Source: an uncultured Coriobacteriaceae bacterium (GTDB taxonomy: Bacteria; Actinomycetota; Coriobacteriia; Coriobacteriales; Eggerthellaceae). Taken from it: DNA of 12,474 nucleotides. The stretch spans positions 1 through 12,474 of the forward strand of contig CADBQL010000299.1 of assembly GCA_902796815.1 (NCBI GenBank). Direction: 5' to 3'. The stretch's first letter is position 1. Each line of letters begins with the position of its first letter. The notes beneath the pieces were generated by a model. That model did no database searches. It was not told the origin of the DNA and saw only the letters and a program-made list of their open reading frames with translations. Of the stretch, positions 1 to 6,356 are shown in pieces. The position numbers and the translations under genes are program-made.

Positions 1-351
1 AGCATCATCGATGAAGCCGAATTCCTTCGCTCGCGAAATAGCAGTCTCGATTGCATCCTGCGAATAATCAGCCGCGGTGAGCCGCTTACGGAGACATTGT
101 TCGGATTTATCGCTCGCATTCAACAGGGCCACGATCTTCTTGAAAGCCGCATCCCCATCACAATGCGAATCGCCGCCTCTAGAACCAGCAGGATCACTTA
201 AGCGCCCCGAGCCTTTTTCGAGACCTAATTCTCCTGCCGCCGTCTTGCGCTCTCGCAGCTCTCGGTTTGCCTCTAACGACTCGGAAGAACCGCGACCTTC
301 GAGCGCGTTAATGCGAGCCTGCAAATCGCGGATGATATCGGGAGCGGTCAT
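1..351 (-). CDS. recX: RecX regulatory protein, N-terminal part (runs off left edge)
   Basis: RecX binds RecA filaments and modulates recombinase activity, usually limiting it. The window holds the first 117 codons; no stop is reached at base 1. The start ATG (349-351) lies 2 bases after the recA stop, so the two genes are surely co-transcribed and probably translationally coupled; no strong Shine-Dalgarno is visible. Residues 1-70 are variable, polar and charged and match nothing I recognise. From about residue 70 the protein reads KKIVALLNASDKSE, LRKRL, then AIETAISRAKEFGFIDDA, the first RecX helical repeat (family pattern: A..LL..R..SE.ELR.RL....AI..AL..L...G.LDD). The C-terminal repeats lie outside the window. 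The long divergent N-terminus is common in actinobacterial RecX. Co-transcription implies the SOS promoter upstream of recA also controls it. Identification rests on this one repeat plus position. Confidence 0.86.
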   Translation of the reverse strand, partial: MTAPDIIRDLQARINALEGRGSSESLEANRELRERKTAAGELGLEKGSGRLSDPAGSRGGDSHCDGDAAFKKIVALLNASDKSEQCLRKRLTAADYSQDAIETAISRAKEFGFIDDA

Positions 352-353
352 AC

Positions 354-1412
354 TTAGCGCTTCTTCGTTGGCTTCTCGGCTGGAGTAATAGCTTCAGCGT
401 CCTCAGTCGAGCGCGTTATTACCGGAATACCGAAATGATTGCGGATCTTTTCTTCTATCTCATCACGCATATCAGGATTGTTCACAAGCGTCTGCTTTGC
501 GGCTTCGCGACCTTGGCCGAGGCGTTCTTCGCCGTAGGTATACCATGCACCGCTCTTCTTGGCCACGCCAGCTTCAACCGCCATGTCGACGATGCAGCCT
601 TCCTTCGAAATGCCCGTGCCATACATGAGGTCGAATTCCGCCTGCTTGAACGGAGGCGCAACCTTATTCTTAACGACCTTGGCGCGCACCCGGTTACCGA
701 CGACTTCGCCGTTAGCCTTAATCGAGTCTATCCGGCGAATATCTATGCGAACAGATGAGAAGAACTTAAGCGCGCGTCCTCCCGTCGTCGTCTCGGGATT
801 ACCGAACATAACGCCAATTTTCTCACGCAGCTGATTGATGAAAATACATGTGGTGTTGGACTTCGAGAGCGAACCGGCAAGCTTCCTGAGCGCTTGCGAC
901 ATCAGACGCGCCTGAAGACCCACCGTAGTATCGCCGATCTCTCCCTCGATCTCCGAACGCGGGACGAGAGCCGCCACCGAGTCAATGACGATGCAATCGA
1001 TAGCTCCCGACCTCACGAGCATATCGCAAATCTCGAGCGCCTGCTCACCGTAGTCAGGCTGCGATATGAGCACTTCGTCGATATCGACCCCCAATCGCGC
1101 GGCATAGACAGGATCGAGCGCGTGCTCGGCATCTATAAAAGCAACTATGCCGCCAAGCGCCTGCGCTTCAGCTAGGATATGGAGCGCAAGCGTCGTCTTG
1201 CCACTCGACTCAGGCCCGTAAATCTCTATGATTCTTCCACGCGGGACGCCGCCAATTCCAAGCGCGGCATCAAGCGGCAGTGAACCGGTCGGAATCGCTT
1301 CGACGGTAAGGTCTTTTTCGCTATCGCCAAACTTCATGATAGCGCCATTGCCGAACTTCTGTACTATCTGCTCCGTAGTGAGTTTTATTGAGTTTTCTTT
1401 TTCTTCGTTCAT
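354..1412 (-). CDS. recA: Recombinase A
   Basis: RecA forms ATP-dependent filaments on single-stranded DNA, catalyses strand exchange and triggers LexA self-cleavage. The 352-residue product has normal family length. Walker A GPESSGKT is at residues 66-73 and Walker B IVIDS at 141-145. DNA-binding loop L1 (PRSEIEGEIGD) starts at 151; loop L2 contains the signature FINQLREKIGVMFG followed by NPETTTGGRALKF (191-217). The last ~15 residues are lysine-rich at the very end (KPTKKR), less acidic than the E. coli tail. ATG 1410-1412 is preceded by AGGGG (1417-1421), 4 bases upstream. The gene has its own promoter with an embedded LexA box, and recX follows 2 bases after the TAA stop. No inteins, frameshifts or missing catalytic residues were seen. 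Confidence 0.99.
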   Translation of the reverse strand: MNEEKENSIKLTTEQIVQKFGNGAIMKFGDSEKDLTVEAIPTGSLPLDAALGIGGVPRGRIIEIYGPESSGKTTLALHILAEAQALGGIVAFIDAEHALDPVYAARLGVDIDEVLISQPDYGEQALEICDMLVRSGAIDCIVIDSVAALVPRSEIEGEIGDTTVGLQARLMSQALRKLAGSLSKSNTTCIFINQLREKIGVMFGNPETTTGGRALKFFSSVRIDIRRIDSIKANGEVVGNRVRAKVVKNKVAPPFKQAEFDLMYGTGISKEGCIVDMAVEAGVAKKSGAWYTYGEERLGQGREAAKQTLVNNPDMRDEIEEKIRNHFGIPVITRSTEDAEAITPAEKPTKKR

Positions 1413-1439
1413 GGTTCCCCTGTTCTTCGGTTGACTACA

Positions 1440-1467
1440 AGTATAGCGAACAGATGTTTGTTGTCAA
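1440..1467 (-). promoter_or_regulatory. recA promoter (sigma-70 type)
   Basis: On the minus strand a perfect -35 TTGACA (1462-1467) is followed by a 16-base spacer and a -10 TATACT (1440-1445, 5 of 6 consensus matches). The predicted start falls near 1433, about 20 bases before the recA ATG, leaving room for the AGGGG ribosome site. Two A-tracts about 13 bases apart (1480-1484 and 1493-1497 on the complementary strand) lie upstream of the -35 and could act as an UP-like element; that last point is inference. Confidence 0.8.
1447..1460 (-). promoter_or_regulatory. LexA (SOS) box in the recA promoter spacer
   Basis: The sequence reads CGAACAGATGTTTG on the plus strand and CAAACATCTGTTCG on the minus strand. 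It fits the Gram-positive/actinobacterial LexA operator pattern CGAAC-N4-GTTYG, with one departure from dyad symmetry in the outer half-site. It fills 14 of the 16 bases between the -35 and -10 elements, so bound LexA would directly exclude RNA polymerase. Expected outcome: damage-inducible recA and recX. lexA itself is not in the window. Confidence 0.82.
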
Positions 1468-1679
1468 GCACTCGCGTCGTTTTTCGTCGTAGTTTTTGAC
1501 GAGCATGATACTGCCTTCTAGATGGGTAGCTGGACAGCTATGGCAACACACGTACTACACGGCCATATTCACCCTCGCAGGCTACCGCCTTTCGGCAATC
1601 ACTTCATCTGCGTCGCATTCCCTATGCTAGCGGCATAACCTTGCATTTGAGGTCGATGCATCTCTGCTTCGCCTACCGC

Positions 1680-1706
1680 AAAACACACCCGCATTTGGCG
1701 GGTGTG
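1680..1706 (-). terminator. Intrinsic terminator after pgsA-cinA
   Basis: A perfect 9-bp stem, CACACCCGC (1684-1692) with GCGGGTGTG (1698-1706), closes a 5-base loop. On the minus strand the stem is followed by TTTT (1683-1680) and then GCGG. It begins 33 bases after the cinA stop and ends the ftsK-rodZ-yajQ-rimO-pgsA/cinA unit, separating it from the independently promoted recA. The T-tract is short, so termination may be partial. Confidence 0.75.
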
Positions 1707-1738
1707 CTCACATTATTCGATATCTTTTTCGACGAGTT

Positions 1739-2926
1739 CTAGCCTCGATTCGACACGGACATCGACTCGATTGCATCTCCAACCGAACGCAATGCATACT
1801 CGACAGTTAAACGCCTGATATGAGCTCTATCACCTTCGAAGATCTGACGAACGGCATGCGTGCCGTCTACAGTGGAAAACCCGATCCATACAGTTCCAAC
1901 CGGATTGCCGTACTCATCCCCATCGGGTCCGGCAAGCCCTGTTACGGATACGGCTATATCGCAACGTAGTCGCTGCCTCGCACCGGAAGCCATCTGTTCT
2001 GCTACCGTCTGCGAGACGGCACCATGCGTGTGCAAATCCCCGCGATCGACGCCAAGCAATGCGGCCTTAATCTCGTTCACATAGCTCACGATGCCGCCCT
2101 TGAACACGTTTGATGCGCCCGGAACTGATGTGATAGCCTGGCCTATCATACCGCCAGTAAGGCTTTCTGCCGTCCCGATCGTAATTCCGCGATCCTTCGC
2201 AAGCTCTACGCAGCGTTCTGCGACGTCATAAACCATGCGCGCATCCTCTGGTGATGAGGCCTCCGACATCGAAGCAATCGCAGCGTCATCTTCACCGAGA
2301 CCGATGAAATTCCGCGCCTTGACGAGATAATCAACCATTGATGCAATCGTGAGCCCCAACGCGATGAGCATGATTATCCAGCTCACGATGTAAAGCAAAT
2401 CGAATACCGGCTCGCCCATCGACTTGACGAGCAACGATCCCTTAATCGTGAAGAGCACAATCGCAATCATCTGGAACACGGTCTTGAACTTGCCGATCAT
2501 GCTCGCCGCAATGACCTCGCCACGTGACGCAGCCATCATGCGCACGCCCGACACGATAAACTCTCGCGCCAAGATTATGAGAACGACCCAGGTCGGAAGA
2601 TCGCCCAGTTCGACGAGGCAAATGAGGGCTGCCGCCACCAGTATCTTGTCGGCAAGCGGATCCATGAACTTTCCGAAATCCGTGATCTCGTTGCGCTTGC
2701 GTGCAAGGTAGCCGTCAAGCCAGTCAGTGCACGAAATGAAGATGAATATGCCGGCAGCGATAATCGATTTCCATGTATCGTTGAAAACGGAATCGAGCCC
2801 GACCCATTCGGGCCAGGGCGCGAGCAGAACCGCAACGAACACGGGGACGAGCAGTATTCTCGCGAGCGTGATCGCGTTCGACGGGGTTTTCACGTCATCC
2901 GATACATGCAGCTTGGAAGCGTTCAT
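1739..2926 (-). CDS. pgsA: Fusion: phosphatidylglycerophosphate synthase (PgsA) + CinA C-terminal NMN deamidase (PncC) domain
   Basis: This single 395-residue frame joins two enzymes usually encoded by adjacent genes. Residues 1-~205 are a membrane CDP-alcohol phosphatidyltransferase with several hydrophobic segments (about 21-36, 54-66, 95-128, 147-165, 174-200) and the complete motif D68-x2-D71-G72-x2-A75-R76-x8-G85-x3-D89-x3-D93; it would make phosphatidylglycerophosphate from CDP-diacylglycerol and glycerol-3-phosphate. Residues ~230-390 are the CinA C-terminal domain, with TAESLTGG (252-259), VSYVNEIK (280-287), GAVS (302-305) and TGLAGPDG (329-336); that family deamidates nicotinamide mononucleotide. 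The linker (~206-230) is short and acidic. The CinA N-terminal MoaB-like domain is absent. The ATG overlaps the rimO stop by 4 bases (ATGA), implying coupled translation. No stop or frameshift separates the halves. The deamidase domain should face the cytosol, tethered to the membrane; this is inference. Confidence 0.93.
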   Translation of the reverse strand: MNASKLHVSDDVKTPSNAITLARILLVPVFVAVLLAPWPEWVGLDSVFNDTWKSIIAAGIFIFISCTDWLDGYLARKRNEITDFGKFMDPLADKILVAAALICLVELGDLPTWVVLIILAREFIVSGVRMMAASRGEVIAASMIGKFKTVFQMIAIVLFTIKGSLLVKSMGEPVFDLLYIVSWIIMLIALGLTIASMVDYLVKARNFIGLGEDDAAIASMSEASSPEDARMVYDVAERCVELAKDRGITIGTAESLTGGMIGQAITSVPGASNVFKGGIVSYVNEIKAALLGVDRGDLHTHGAVSQTVAEQMASGARQRLRCDIAVSVTGLAGPDGDEYGNPVGTVWIGFSTVDGTHAVRQIFEGDRAHIRRLTVEYALRSVGDAIESMSVSNRG

Positions 2927-4248
2927 CGCACGACCGTCCCTTCGACTTCGTACAGAAGCGTATCTTCGATGACAACCTCCACGATATCTCCCGGCTCGCC
3001 TGCATCCACATACGTCACGCCATCAACATCGGGAGCTTGAAGCGTCGAACGCCCAAACAGCTGACCATCTTCCTCGGTGCCGCATACAAGCACGCGCACG
3101 TGCGAGCCGATACGCTCGGCTATGCGAGCCGAGCATGTCGCATCGGCTAAGTCGCGCAACGTCTGCGCACGGCTCATCTTTTCGTCTTCATCAATTTGAT
3201 TGGGAAGGTCATAAGCTCGTGTGCCCTCTTCGCGCGAGTACGGAAACACGCCGACATAGTCAAAGGGCGCTTCCTGAACGAATTCGCAAAGTTCGTCGAA
3301 CTCCTCGTCGGTCTCACCAGGAAATCCCGCGATGAGCGTCGTTCGAAGAGCTGCATCGGGCAAAGCCCGCCTGATCTTTTCGATAAGATGCAAGAAATCC
3401 TCTGAAGAACCGCGACGGTTCATGTCCTTGAGAATGCGAGGATTCACATGTTGGAGCGGGATATCGAAGTACGGGCAAATATTCTCATGCGTGGCCACAG
3501 TCTCAATGAGCTCATCGGTAATACCCTCAGGCTGGATATACATGACACGGAACCACGTATCAGGCCATGATTCGGCGAGATCGCCCATAAGCTCCGCAAG
3601 CGAGGAAGGTTCATCGAAGTCACTGCCCCATCGCCCGGTATCTTGAGCTATGAGCACAATCTCGCGAGCCCCGCATCCGATAACGCGGGCAACTTCGGCA
3701 CGTATATCATCAAGCGCAAAGGAGTGATAACGACCGCGAATGTACGGGATCGAGCAGTATGAGCAGAAACGGTCGCACCCATCAGAAATCTTGACATAGG
3801 CGCTGATTCGCTCGGGTCCGCCAAGGCCCAATTTTATACATGTATCTTCCCCGGCTATTCTCTCGACACCGAGCAAACCGTCCACAACCGCAACTATCGA
3901 CTCTTCGCGAGCGCATGGAACGAATTCGCTGACTTCAGGGAACTCTGCGTCGAGCTCGTCGCCGTATCGCGCTGGCATGCAACCGGCAACAACCAGCCGC
4001 GCTGCGCCATCACGCACCGAATCTAGCCCGGCAACTTCGAGTATCGCATCTATGCTCTCCTCTGTTGCGGCTTGTATGAACGAGCATGTGTTCACGACGA
4101 CAACATCGGCTGCCTCGAAATCGTCCACAACATCGTAACCCGCATTTTCGAGCCGGACTGCCATGTGTTCTGAATCGACTTCGTTTTTCGCGCATCCCAT
4201 CGTGATGAACGACACGGCGCCCAATCGCGCCTCCCCCATCGAAGTCAT
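2923..4248 (-). CDS. rimO: Ribosomal protein S12 methylthiotransferase RimO
   Basis: RimO is a radical-SAM enzyme that adds a methylthio group to an aspartate of ribosomal protein S12. The 441-residue protein has the full architecture. The N-terminal UPF0004 domain carries cluster cysteines C19 (in MGCAKNEVDSE), C55 (NTCSFI) and C90 (AGCMPARY). The radical-SAM domain has C158-x3-C162-x2-C165 (GCDRFCSYCSIPYIRGRY). A TRAM-like domain occupies roughly the last 65 residues. GCAKN-VDSE and SIPYIRG are characteristic of RimO rather than MiaB. The first ATG (4246-4248) lies 4 bases after the yajQ stop with only a weak AGG upstream; an in-frame ATG at codon 4 is possible. The 3' end overlaps pgsA-cinA by 4 bases. 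All six cluster cysteines are present, so it should be active. Confidence 0.97.
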   Translation of the reverse strand: MTSMGEARLGAVSFITMGCAKNEVDSEHMAVRLENAGYDVVDDFEAADVVVVNTCSFIQAATEESIDAILEVAGLDSVRDGAARLVVAGCMPARYGDELDAEFPEVSEFVPCAREESIVAVVDGLLGVERIAGEDTCIKLGLGGPERISAYVKISDGCDRFCSYCSIPYIRGRYHSFALDDIRAEVARVIGCGAREIVLIAQDTGRWGSDFDEPSSLAELMGDLAESWPDTWFRVMYIQPEGITDELIETVATHENICPYFDIPLQHVNPRILKDMNRRGSSEDFLHLIEKIRRALPDAALRTTLIAGFPGETDEEFDELCEFVQEAPFDYVGVFPYSREEGTRAYDLPNQIDEDEKMSRAQTLRDLADATCSARIAERIGSHVRVLVCGTEEDGQLFGRSTLQAPDVDGVTYVDAGEPGDIVEVVIEDTLLYEVEGTVVR

Positions 4249-4252
4249 GAGC

Positions 4253-4750
4253 TTACCTGTAGTTCACGTATTGGAGCGGCTGCCCGTAATCTTTGTCCTT
4301 CAAAAATGCAATGACTTCCTGAAGGGTATCGCGCGATGTCGAGCTCACGCGCAGGTGATCGCCTTCGATTTGCACCTTCACCTTGAGCTTGAGCGCTTTG
4401 ATGTCCTTGTTGATCTTGCCGGCTGTATCCTTGTCGATTCCCTCGATGATCTTCGCAGTTTTGACGACCGATTGGCCTGCAGCCGGCTGCGAGTCGCCCC
4501 ACTTCACGGCCGTGAGGTCGATACCGCGACGCACGAGTTTTGAACCGAGAACGTCAACGACCTGGCCTGCGACGAAATCGCTCGGAGCCTTGACCGTAAA
4601 CATGCGCGCCTGCTTGTCGAGCGCAACCTCGGCACCCGAACCCTTGAGGTCATAGCGTTGAGAAAGTTCCTTTCGTGCCTGCTGATATGCGTTATCGACC
4701 TCCTGCATGTCTATGGTTGACACAACATCGAACGATTGCTCTTTTGCCAT
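4253..4750 (-). CDS. yajQ: YajQ family nucleotide-binding protein
   Basis: This 165-residue cytosolic protein matches the YajQ family in length and sequence throughout. It begins MAKEQSFDVVSTIDMQEVDNA and contains RYDLKGS near residue 33, followed by two ferredoxin-like halves, the second with KDIKALKLKVKVQIEGDHLRV, and ends PLQYVNYR. Family members bind nucleotides, and some (Xanthomonas, Pseudomonas) bind cyclic di-GMP and act as transcriptional co-factors; whether that applies here cannot be told from sequence. The ATG (4748-4750) has an AAGGGC about 6 bases upstream. It lies 66 bases after rodZ and 4 bases before rimO, within the same likely transcript. It is well conserved and intact; only the physiological role is uncertain. 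Confidence 0.95.
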   Translation of the reverse strand: MAKEQSFDVVSTIDMQEVDNAYQQARKELSQRYDLKGSGAEVALDKQARMFTVKAPSDFVAGQVVDVLGSKLVRRGIDLTAVKWGDSQPAAGQSVVKTAKIIEGIDKDTAGKINKDIKALKLKVKVQIEGDHLRVSSTSRDTLQEVIAFLKDKDYGQPLQYVNYR

Positions 4751-4816
4751 TGTTTTGCCCTTCGTCTATCGCGTGATTTGATCCCAACACCGCCATGCAA
4801 TGCCGGACCAAAAACG

Positions 4817-6340
4817 CTAGTATTCTTCCGAATAGTCCTCAGTACCGCCCTCTTCGGACTCCTCGTAATCCTGAGATTGGTCTTCTTCGTAGTTTCCGTC
4901 TTCTTCGTAGTTTCCGTCTTCGTCGTATTGCTGCTCGTCTTCGGTGTTTTCCTCTTCAGATTCGTCAACATATTCTTCGTCAGACTCTTCGCTGCTCTCT
5001 TCGTCCGATTGTTCGTCCGACTCTTCATCTGACTCTTCATCGTTCTCAGACGTGTCTGTCGTTGAAGGCACGGTGCCTTCAGGGTCTGAGTAGTTAACCT
5101 GATCCTCGAAGCTCTGCGTCGTCGATTGGGTCGACGCTGTGGTCCCGCTTGCGGCTGCTGTTGCACCCTGCGCGCTTCCGGCGCTTGCTGAAGCAGAGCT
5201 CTTCGACGATGCGGCAGAGCTCGAGCTGGCATGAGTTTTATTCCACTCGGCAAGAATCGACGGGAAGTCAACTGTGTAGCCGTACATGTCGCCGTACTGC
5301 TGGCCGCTTTTGAGCTTGACCTTCGTACCATCGACGGTGAGTTCCATATTCTCGGGAGTCCACGTCTTTATCGTCCAAACGCCCGTCACCTCGACGTTGC
5401 GCTCGCCGGGACCCGTTATCGTTTCTTCCGACTCCTTGCCGTCAAGCTCCGTCTGGACATAACACTCTTGCCCTTGGGGCACCGTATATGTCACGCGAGC
5501 GCTCGTAGGAGCGATCTCAACCGCGGCCGCAGCGCTTGAGCCTCCATCTCCGGTCGTGTCGACAACACCCGAAACAGGCATCTTTTCGACATCGTCTCTG
5601 TTTTTGGCTTCGTTGTTGCCAGAAACAGCGAACGCGATCCCCGCTACGAGTGCTACGAGGACGACACCAGCCACGATAAGCGCAATGCGCGAGCTCAAAA
5701 AGCGCTGCAGAAACGCAGGTACACGCGATGCGCTGTACGACATGGGCGTTTCGCCTACGTGGATGCTTCGCGAGGAACGACTTTGGGCGCCCTCATCCAT
5801 ATAGCTCGAATCAGTTGTATCATAACCGGAATGATGGCTTATGAAATCGCGCTCCGACCTGCCGGGCCGCTCGGTTCGCTCACGCGTGACACCGTAATCG
5901 TCACGCGAATACCGCGTCCCATCATCGTAGAGCACGCGCGTCGCACGGGTCCCCTGTCCATCTATCGTCGAAGTTCTGCCAGACTCGTACGAACGATTCA
6001 CGCTTACCGATTCGGCTTCGCGAGGTCGCGTGCGGCGCGTAGCGCGTTCCATGTTGAAGCTACGCCCCGAAGATGACCCCCGTGCCCGTTCAACCTGGTT
6101 GGCATACGCCTCATCAAGATACATGTTCACTATTTCGGTCGGATTGAGACCCAAAAGCCGCGCATAAGCGTTAACCATATTGCGAGTGTAGCCACGAGGC
6201 GGCATAACCGAAAAATCGCCGGCCTCGATCGCCCGGAGGATGTCCGGGCGAATGCGCAACCTGCGAGCAACCGTATTGAGATCAAAGCCTTTGCGTTCGC
6301 GCGCTTCGCGAAGCACCTTGCCTGAAGTAATCTGAGCCAC
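4817..6340 (-). CDS. rodZ: RodZ-like membrane protein with HTH_25 domain and acidic repetitive tail
   Basis: Predicted RodZ/YmfM-type protein, a membrane-anchored partner of the cell-shape machinery. Residues 1-~75 are the Xre-like HTH_25 domain (LREARERKGFDLNTVARRL; PRGYTRNMVNAYARLLGL). Residues ~85-210 are a polar, Arg/Ser/Tyr-rich cytoplasmic linker. One transmembrane helix is at 219-239. A DUF4115-like outer domain spans about 275-365 (VTYTVPQGQECYVQTELDG to DFP). A Ser/Ala/Thr linker (371-410) leads to an extremely Asp/Glu-rich tail (431-507) with repeated EESDE and DGNYEE units. At 507 residues it is much longer than typical RodZ because of the linkers and tail. The start is GTG (6338-6340), supported by AGGAGG 4 bases upstream and the HTH beginning at once. 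It starts 16 bases after ftsK. Its role in a possibly coccoid or short-rod cell lacking visible mreB here is inferred from family only. Confidence 0.88.
   Translation of the reverse strand: MAQITSGKVLREARERKGFDLNTVARRLRIRPDILRAIEAGDFSVMPPRGYTRNMVNAYARLLGLNPTEIVNMYLDEAYANQVERARGSSSGRSFNMERATRRTRPREAESVSVNRSYESGRTSTIDGQGTRATRVLYDDGTRYSRDDYGVTRERTERPGRSERDFISHHSGYDTTDSSYMDEGAQSRSSRSIHVGETPMSYSASRVPAFLQRFLSSRIALIVAGVVLVALVAGIAFAVSGNNEAKNRDDVEKMPVSGVVDTTGDGGSSAAAAVEIAPTSARVTYTVPQGQECYVQTELDGKESEETITGPGERNVEVTGVWTIKTWTPENMELTVDGTKVKLKSGQQYGDMYGYTVDFPSILAEWNKTHASSSSAASSKSSASASAGSAQGATAAASGTTASTQSTTQSFEDQVNYSDPEGTVPSTTDTSENDEESDEESDEQSDEESSEESDEEYVDESEEENTEDEQQYDEDGNYEEDGNYEEDQSQDYEESEEGGTEDYSEEY
4880..4915. 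repeat. Perfect 18-bp tandem repeat, two copies, in rodZ tail
   Basis: Two identical 18-base units (4880-4897 and 4898-4915) encode DGNYEE twice, at residues ~475-486. A partial third unit (GTCTTC) follows at 4916. The repeat length is a multiple of three, so copy change would alter tail length without a frameshift. Confidence 0.9.
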
Positions 6341-6344
6341 GTTA

Positions 6345-6350
6345 TCCTCC
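6345..6350 (-). promoter_or_regulatory. Strong Shine-Dalgarno AGGAGG deciding the rodZ GTG start
   Basis: AGGAGG on the minus strand is followed by four bases (ATAAC begins with its A adjacent to the motif) and then GTG at 6340-6338. It lies in the 16-base gap after the ftsK stop and is the strongest ribosome site in the window, supporting the non-ATG start. Confidence 0.85.
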
Positions 6351-6356
6351 TAACTA

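Larger units (their letters stand above)
1413..1738. other. 326-base intergenic region between pgsA-cinA and recA
   Basis: The cinA-side end carries a hairpin terminator (1684-1706) and the recA-side end carries the promoter and LexA box (1440-1467). The middle, about 1500-1680, has no convincing gene. It contains a short palindrome TAGCTG-GA-CAGCTA (1527-1540) and a GCCGAAAGGC hairpin motif on the minus strand (near 1587-1596), and the GGTAGC/GCTACC pair (1525-1530 and 1581-1586) could bring these together in RNA. I recognise no riboswitch or known small RNA family. Confidence 0.5.

Noticed and set aside
77..388. Plus-strand frame at the left edge (about 103 codons)
   Set aside because: It is antisense to recX and the end of recA, where the minus-strand reading shows a RecX repeat and the recA C-terminus.
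1505..1630. A 41-codon plus-strand frame in the recA upstream gap
   Set aside because: No convincing ribosome site or promoter, and the translation has no recognisable features; it is not above chance for non-coding DNA of this composition.
4711..5331. A 206-codon minus-strand frame overlapping the rodZ tail and the start of yajQ
   Set aside because: It is another frame of the same acidic repeat region, giving an Arg/Thr/Lys-rich low-complexity translation, and it overlaps two well-supported genes.
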